This document shows positions 27,401 through 33,400 of a stretch of 35,561 nucleotides of DNA, piece after piece. The notes under the pieces were generated by a model, which had not been told where the DNA came from, made no database searches, and saw nothing but the letters and a program-made list of their open reading frames with translations. The DNA comes from Branchiostoma floridae (taxonomy: Eukaryota > Chordata > Leptocardii > Amphioxiformes > Branchiostomatidae), in NCBI RefSeq assembly GCF_000003815.2, contig NC_049984.1, positions 17,641,483 to 17,677,043 of the forward strand, read 5' to 3'. The translations under genes were made by a program, and so were the position numbers. The stretch's first letter is position 1, and each line of letters opens with the position of its first letter.

Positions 27401-30400
27401 TCGTAGACATTGTCAGTGTCCAGCTGTACGATAAAGTACGACCTTCCGCAGAACGGCCTGGTCTCACTTCCCGACAGGATTCGCAGGTCGGGCTGGTTGT
27501 TCACAGCTGTGCTGAAATCAACCTAAAGTACAGACATATAAAGTATGTTTAGCTTCTGAATGAACTACCTTTTAATGATTTCTTTTTACTGCATACAGGG
27601 TATGTACAATCGTACCGGGCAAGCACATAAAAAAATGCCCGAATCAATTTTTCACTTGCCCAAAATTCAAATGTCAGTTTTATATGTATTTACCCTTCCA
27701 ACAATGGAATTCTTATTAGATTATTATTGCCTCTATTTTTTATGTTGACTATTGCTTCATGTCATGGCTGTAAAATGGAAAACTCTTGCTTGCCTGATCG
27801 AGCAAGTGGGGGAGGTCATGCACTTGCCCGATTGGCACTTTCACTTGCCCGGGACAATATAGGGCTAGTGGACTTGTCCAATCCTGGTCTCACAAGCTGC
27901 TTGTACTTGCCCTGGACAATAGGGCTAGTGGACTTGTCCAACCCTGCTATAACAAGCTGCTTGTACTTGCCCTGGACAATAGGGCTAGTGGACTTGTCCA
28001 ACCCTGCTATAACAAGCTGCTTGTACTTGCCCTGGACAATAGGGCTAGTGGACTTGTCCAATCCTGGTCTAACAAGCTGCTTGTACTTGACCTGGACAAT
28101 AGGGCTAGTAGACTTGTCCAACCCTGCTATAACAAGCTGCTTGTACTTGCCCTGGACAATAGGGCTAGTGGACATGTCCAACCCTGCTATAACAAGCTGC
28201 TAGGGGCTTAAACCTGCCCCTCATCTTTCCAATATCAAAAGCTATCTGCTGACAAAACAATTGGACCAAAAGATGCCCATGATAGATTCATTAACCAGTA
28301 GTTCTGCTACAGTACCATAGAAGGCCACAACAATGCTAAAATAAATCTTGACCTTTGCCTTTCTAAGGCCTACCCACATGTTAAATATCATCACAATAAG
28401 TCAATTGCTTTTTGAGTTATTATTGCCAAAGTGTGCAGAAACACAGAGAAATATACCAAAAACAAATATTAATATACATGTACCTTCTTCACAGAGGTGA
28501 ACAAATTATCGTGACTTTTCAAAGTTATGTTGACTGACCTGCGCTGAGTGGTAGATGTCAGTCTCCAGTGGGTGTGGGGAGCTCTCCTCAGCTGGGTACT
28601 CCACTAACAGCAGGTCATTGTCATCCAGCTGACCATCACGGGACAGGAACAGCTTCATCTTAAGGGTGTCTCCAACTGTGGAAAGTACAAATTAAAGAAT
28701 ACAAATCACAAAAGTTAGTTTCAAGCAGGGCTGTCTCCAGGATCTGTCCTTCCATCCTGGGATGGAAATATGCTTGTTGGGACAACAAAAAATAATTTAC
28801 CCCACCAGTCCCGAAAATTGTGTTGAAATGTCTTTGATAAGTTAAAAATTACAATTTACGAGGAAAATTAACCAACAACAACATGGGCTCCCAAACAATG
28901 AGTGGGACAGGGAAAAAAATTTTAAGCTCAAGACAGCCCTGGAAAACTTTCAAGTGAAGTTAAGTCCTTCACACACAATTCTGTATCCAAGCCACACAGG
29001 GAAACTGTTTTGCTGTTAGTGGTGTGTGTTTAACATTCAAGCTTTTACCTTCATGTATCAGTGGTTTGATAGATAAATAAAGGAAGATCAGTCCTGGAAA
29101 TCAGATCACCATCAAAATCTAGAATTATCTGTTTCAGTCACTGTGAATTCAATCCTTGATGCCAAACCCCACAGCCAACACAAATCTGATAGCAAAATTC
29201 TGTTTACTACCATGAAGAATGTTTTACAAACGTACCAAACAAACGTACACAAACATACCATGAAGAGTGTTTGGTATCAAAGTTGGTGCTTTCTTTTCTT
29301 TCAAAGTTTGACTTGTATTTCCATATAGTATAAGTCAATCTATGTATCCATTCATTAATTTCACATGAAAAAACACTTCAAGTCAAATTTCAAAATGCCA
29401 CAATAGCCTTAATATGCACTTCACAAAAGAAAGCACTGAAATAGGTAGCACAAAGCCCTGATCAGATTCATACTCACCCACAGTTTTTGCTCCCTCAAGT
29501 GCCACATCAATGACAAGGTCAAATGCCACATCCCTTTCGACATAGTCAGGGCTTTTTGCACCCCTCCCTGGAACCTTCCACTCACTGACACTTATGTCAA
29601 CAATATCTGCAGAGCAAGGGAAAGTTTTAACATTGGGTCAGATCAAAATTCAAGGTTTATCATACAAGAGTTAACGCTATACAACAGAGTACATACTAGT
29701 TTGCAATGGAAGGCATTTCAGCACTGAAATTGGAAAAAAAACATGATCATTTATAAGAACTATTTCTTCTAAATTCCTTTAAGATTTCGGGAACTGAGGG
29801 AAAAGTTAAGATGCAAAATTGCACACTAGAGTCATGGCTAAAGTTTCCTTCACATATTTTGATTTGGTGGAATTTCAATGTTTAACATAATTACTAGGTC
29901 AACATCAAATTGTAAGCATCACATTCATGGCTTGAAGCTTAAAAGATGGTGCAACATTTCTGAAAATCCACTTTACTTAATTAAGGTGGATAAATCATTG
30001 CGGGTGGGGAAAACTTAAGTGCAATATCTCACAACAACAATTTGATGGCATTTCAGCACTAAGGAGTGAGTAGATTGGATTATACATTACCATGTGAGCA
30101 CTCCACAGTGAGGCTGTGTACGGCCATGTCATTGGCTGGAAACTGGTCCACAAAGTCCGAACTGGTTAAGGAAGGTACAAAAAAATCATGTTTGCAAGTC
30201 GCACCCATAAACAGTTAATACAGCTTCATGTTTGTTTGTTTGTCTTTTTTGGATTGTTCAATACATCATCGACTGTTCCTCGGTGTTATTTTACGTCTGT
30301 TTTGTAGCTGTACATGCCCTGTTTTGTTTTCTATATTTTTTTGCTATTTGAGGCCAAATTTGATTTTAGGAATATTTAAAAACAATGCTGAACTTTAGGA

Positions 30401-33400
30401 TCAACATACAAACAGTTGAGAGAGGACGTCTGTACCATGACAGCATCAGGGTGTGAATACTGTAAGATGTTTTCTTTTGCAACCCATCCTTCTGTTCCCC
30501 ACTTAACCTATTCATGAATTTTTACTTTAAGATGTCATAAACCAATGAAATAAATCATGATGGCCTGAAAAAGCTTTGAATCAGATTTAAAAAAAATCAA
30601 ACCTGGATGGTGCAACAAGAACAAGCAGTTTGCTCCTCAGGCCACAGTTATCCGCAGGTAGAGTAAAGTACATGGAGGTCTCCCTGATGTAGGCCTTCTG
30701 TTGGGGGAGCATCACTTTCCTCATCTCTTGTAGGTCGGATGGGGAATACATCAGGAACAAGGGCATCTCAATGTCATCATCACTCAGCTTACCATCACTG
30801 GACAGGTAGAACTGGAAAATTGGGGAAAAAGATGTCAGACAGATCACACAAATATCTAATTACCATATACAACTTCAACATTGATAGATAAATGAAAAAA
30901 ACTGCAAAGTAGTACCAGTGTTAGGACATGAACTTGTGACAAATGATAATGAACTGCTTTCAGATGCAAATTTTCAGTTATTTCCTGAAGGCAGATCTAC
31001 AGTTGTTGGCAGTTCAAATCAGTGGACCAGGAACATGTATGTCCTTGTACATTGTTTGGCCTATTGCTAACGCTAGTTCACCTTTATCCGGGTAACCTAT
31101 ATCCGTTGGTTTCAAAAATGGGCATTTAAGGATATCAAGTTGACGGACGATAGTTTCAAACTACAATAGTTCAAACACATTACAACATAAAACCACCGTC
31201 CGTCGACTTGCTATCCCTTAATACCGTTTGGGTAAACACAAGGAATTACCCCGCGAATAAAGGTGAACTAGCGTTACATACAAGTACAATGTGCATTTTG
31301 TATAAATTGTATGTCCAATCCTTAACCACTGAGCCAATACAGTAACTCCACTATACATAATGTACATCACGCTGAAATATCAGGCAAATTTAAGTAATGA
31401 GTAATCAATTTACTATCAGCAAGAACAGACAAGCAAATTGGCCATGACATTTCAGTAACCTGACTTTGGTTTGGGGAGTAAAAGGCAGTGGAAGGAATGG
31501 GTTGGGCTCCGCCTTCCATGCTGTACAATAGACACACCAAATAACATTACCCACTACCCATATGGCATTGGCAATGGCTATGGGACTACCCTTACCTCTC
31601 AACTTTTATTTCAGTAAGAGGCCAACTGAGACAATCAGGTCGGCCTGTGGCTTTTGATCATTGGTGAAGCATTTAAACAACAACTGGTCATTCCATGCCT
31701 CTCTGTTGTCACCAAATCAAAGAAACAAGCTTAAGCTATGAATTTGGTGAAGCCTAATTTATTGATATTAACAACTTTTTTCTAAAAGGCTGAACTGACC
31801 TTGAAATGGAAGTTCTGCTGTCCCTCCGCTGCCCGTGGGATGGTCCTCTGTCCAGTGTTGGACACTGTCACCTGCATGGTCATCATGGTGGGGACATCTG
31901 ACCACAGGGTGGGCTGCGGCATGCTGATCACCAAGTCTGAAATCTTCAGAACATCTGGAAAAAAATTGTTGTTAAAGTGTTGTTTAATCAGACTTTATTT
32001 CATGCAATGTTCAATTTGTCGACAGTACTAGTTGATGAAAGTGAGTACATTTCTCTCCTATTGTATTTCACATCATGGAAGTTCCTCTGTGTTGGTAGTA
32101 ATCAACCTTCCTGGCACATTGAACCAATTGCTGACGACACGTATCTACAAGATCACAAGTTAACAATATCACATGTCCATCTCACGAGCTTATGTCCAAA
32201 AGTGATTGGTCATCAGTATTGATCCTGAAGAAGGCGACAGTGGTCGTTGAAAATTTGATTCGTATATACCTTTGTGTTGGAAGAAAATGTATTTTACATT
32301 GTTAAAGATGTTTTTTTCATAAAATATAAATAAACATCAGACCAACCTTGGGGACACCTGAGGAAAACTTTGTTGACGCCATAGTTGTTGTCACCGTCAG
32401 AACTTGGTTCAAGGTCGGATGTCAAGTGCACACCAATGTACACATCACCGCAGTACTCCACAAAGCCATGCACAGGGATCAGCAGACCTAGAATAGAATA
32501 AAATCTAATGGTATCTTAATCACAACACTACACTGCACATATAGTACATAATGTTATAGATTCATTGTTATAGATTCATTGTACTGAGGAAAGCACCCTC
32601 GCAAACCTTGGACTTAGGAACGACTTACCCAAAGTCCTATTTTCACCCACAGCAAGTCCAATGGTCTGAAAATTGACTAACTCAGGGAGGACTGAAAATT
32701 GACTTATTCCCTTAATTGGTGAAAGGGACTTACCCTAGATGATTACAAATACGGTCCTCAGACATGACAAAATGGGACTTACTGTGGGAGTAACACCCAG
32801 TCTGGCATAATTAAGTCCAACTACAGTCTACATTCATACTCTTTTAGGTCCCAGGTTCTTGACAAGTACTAATGAAGCATATCTTAACATCTGGTCCTAA
32901 TAAGGACTGCAACCCAGTTCTAGTAGCATGCAAATCAGGTGAGCAATAACAGCTAGGATTCAAACACTTAATCTCAGTCTATGACCAGGGGCAATGTTGC
33001 CTTTATCTTTCAAGGCCATGTATTCTCAATGGTTTAACAAGCAAGACAGCTTTGTTCTAACCTATTGGATCAGTGAGCCTGAACTCAGTGGGAGAGGTGA
33101 TGATCTCCTTGCCCGTCTCATACCGCTGAAGCTCGCTCATGTTGTATGGCACCTCTTTGTCTACCAATGGATCTATGACCTGGAGAACATTGTGTCAAAG
33201 TTAGTAATACAGACAAACTTTTAACAGGTAACATTACATCTATTGTCAGGTTCTGGACTGTCTCCAGCTTCAAAATTTCTTCTATCCCACTCAACGTTTG
33301 GGGGCCCATGTTATTGATTATGACAATTTAAGCTTATGAAAGGTCATTTTCAACTTTCATGTCATTTTGGGGATGGATGGGCTAGAACTATTTTCTATCA

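Noticed and set aside
27727-28203. 158-codon plus-strand ORF with repeated GLVDLSNPAITSCLYL-like units
   Set aside because: It is created by the 60-bp minisatellite, whose period is a multiple of three. The opposite strand is equally open, and the array sits in an intron.
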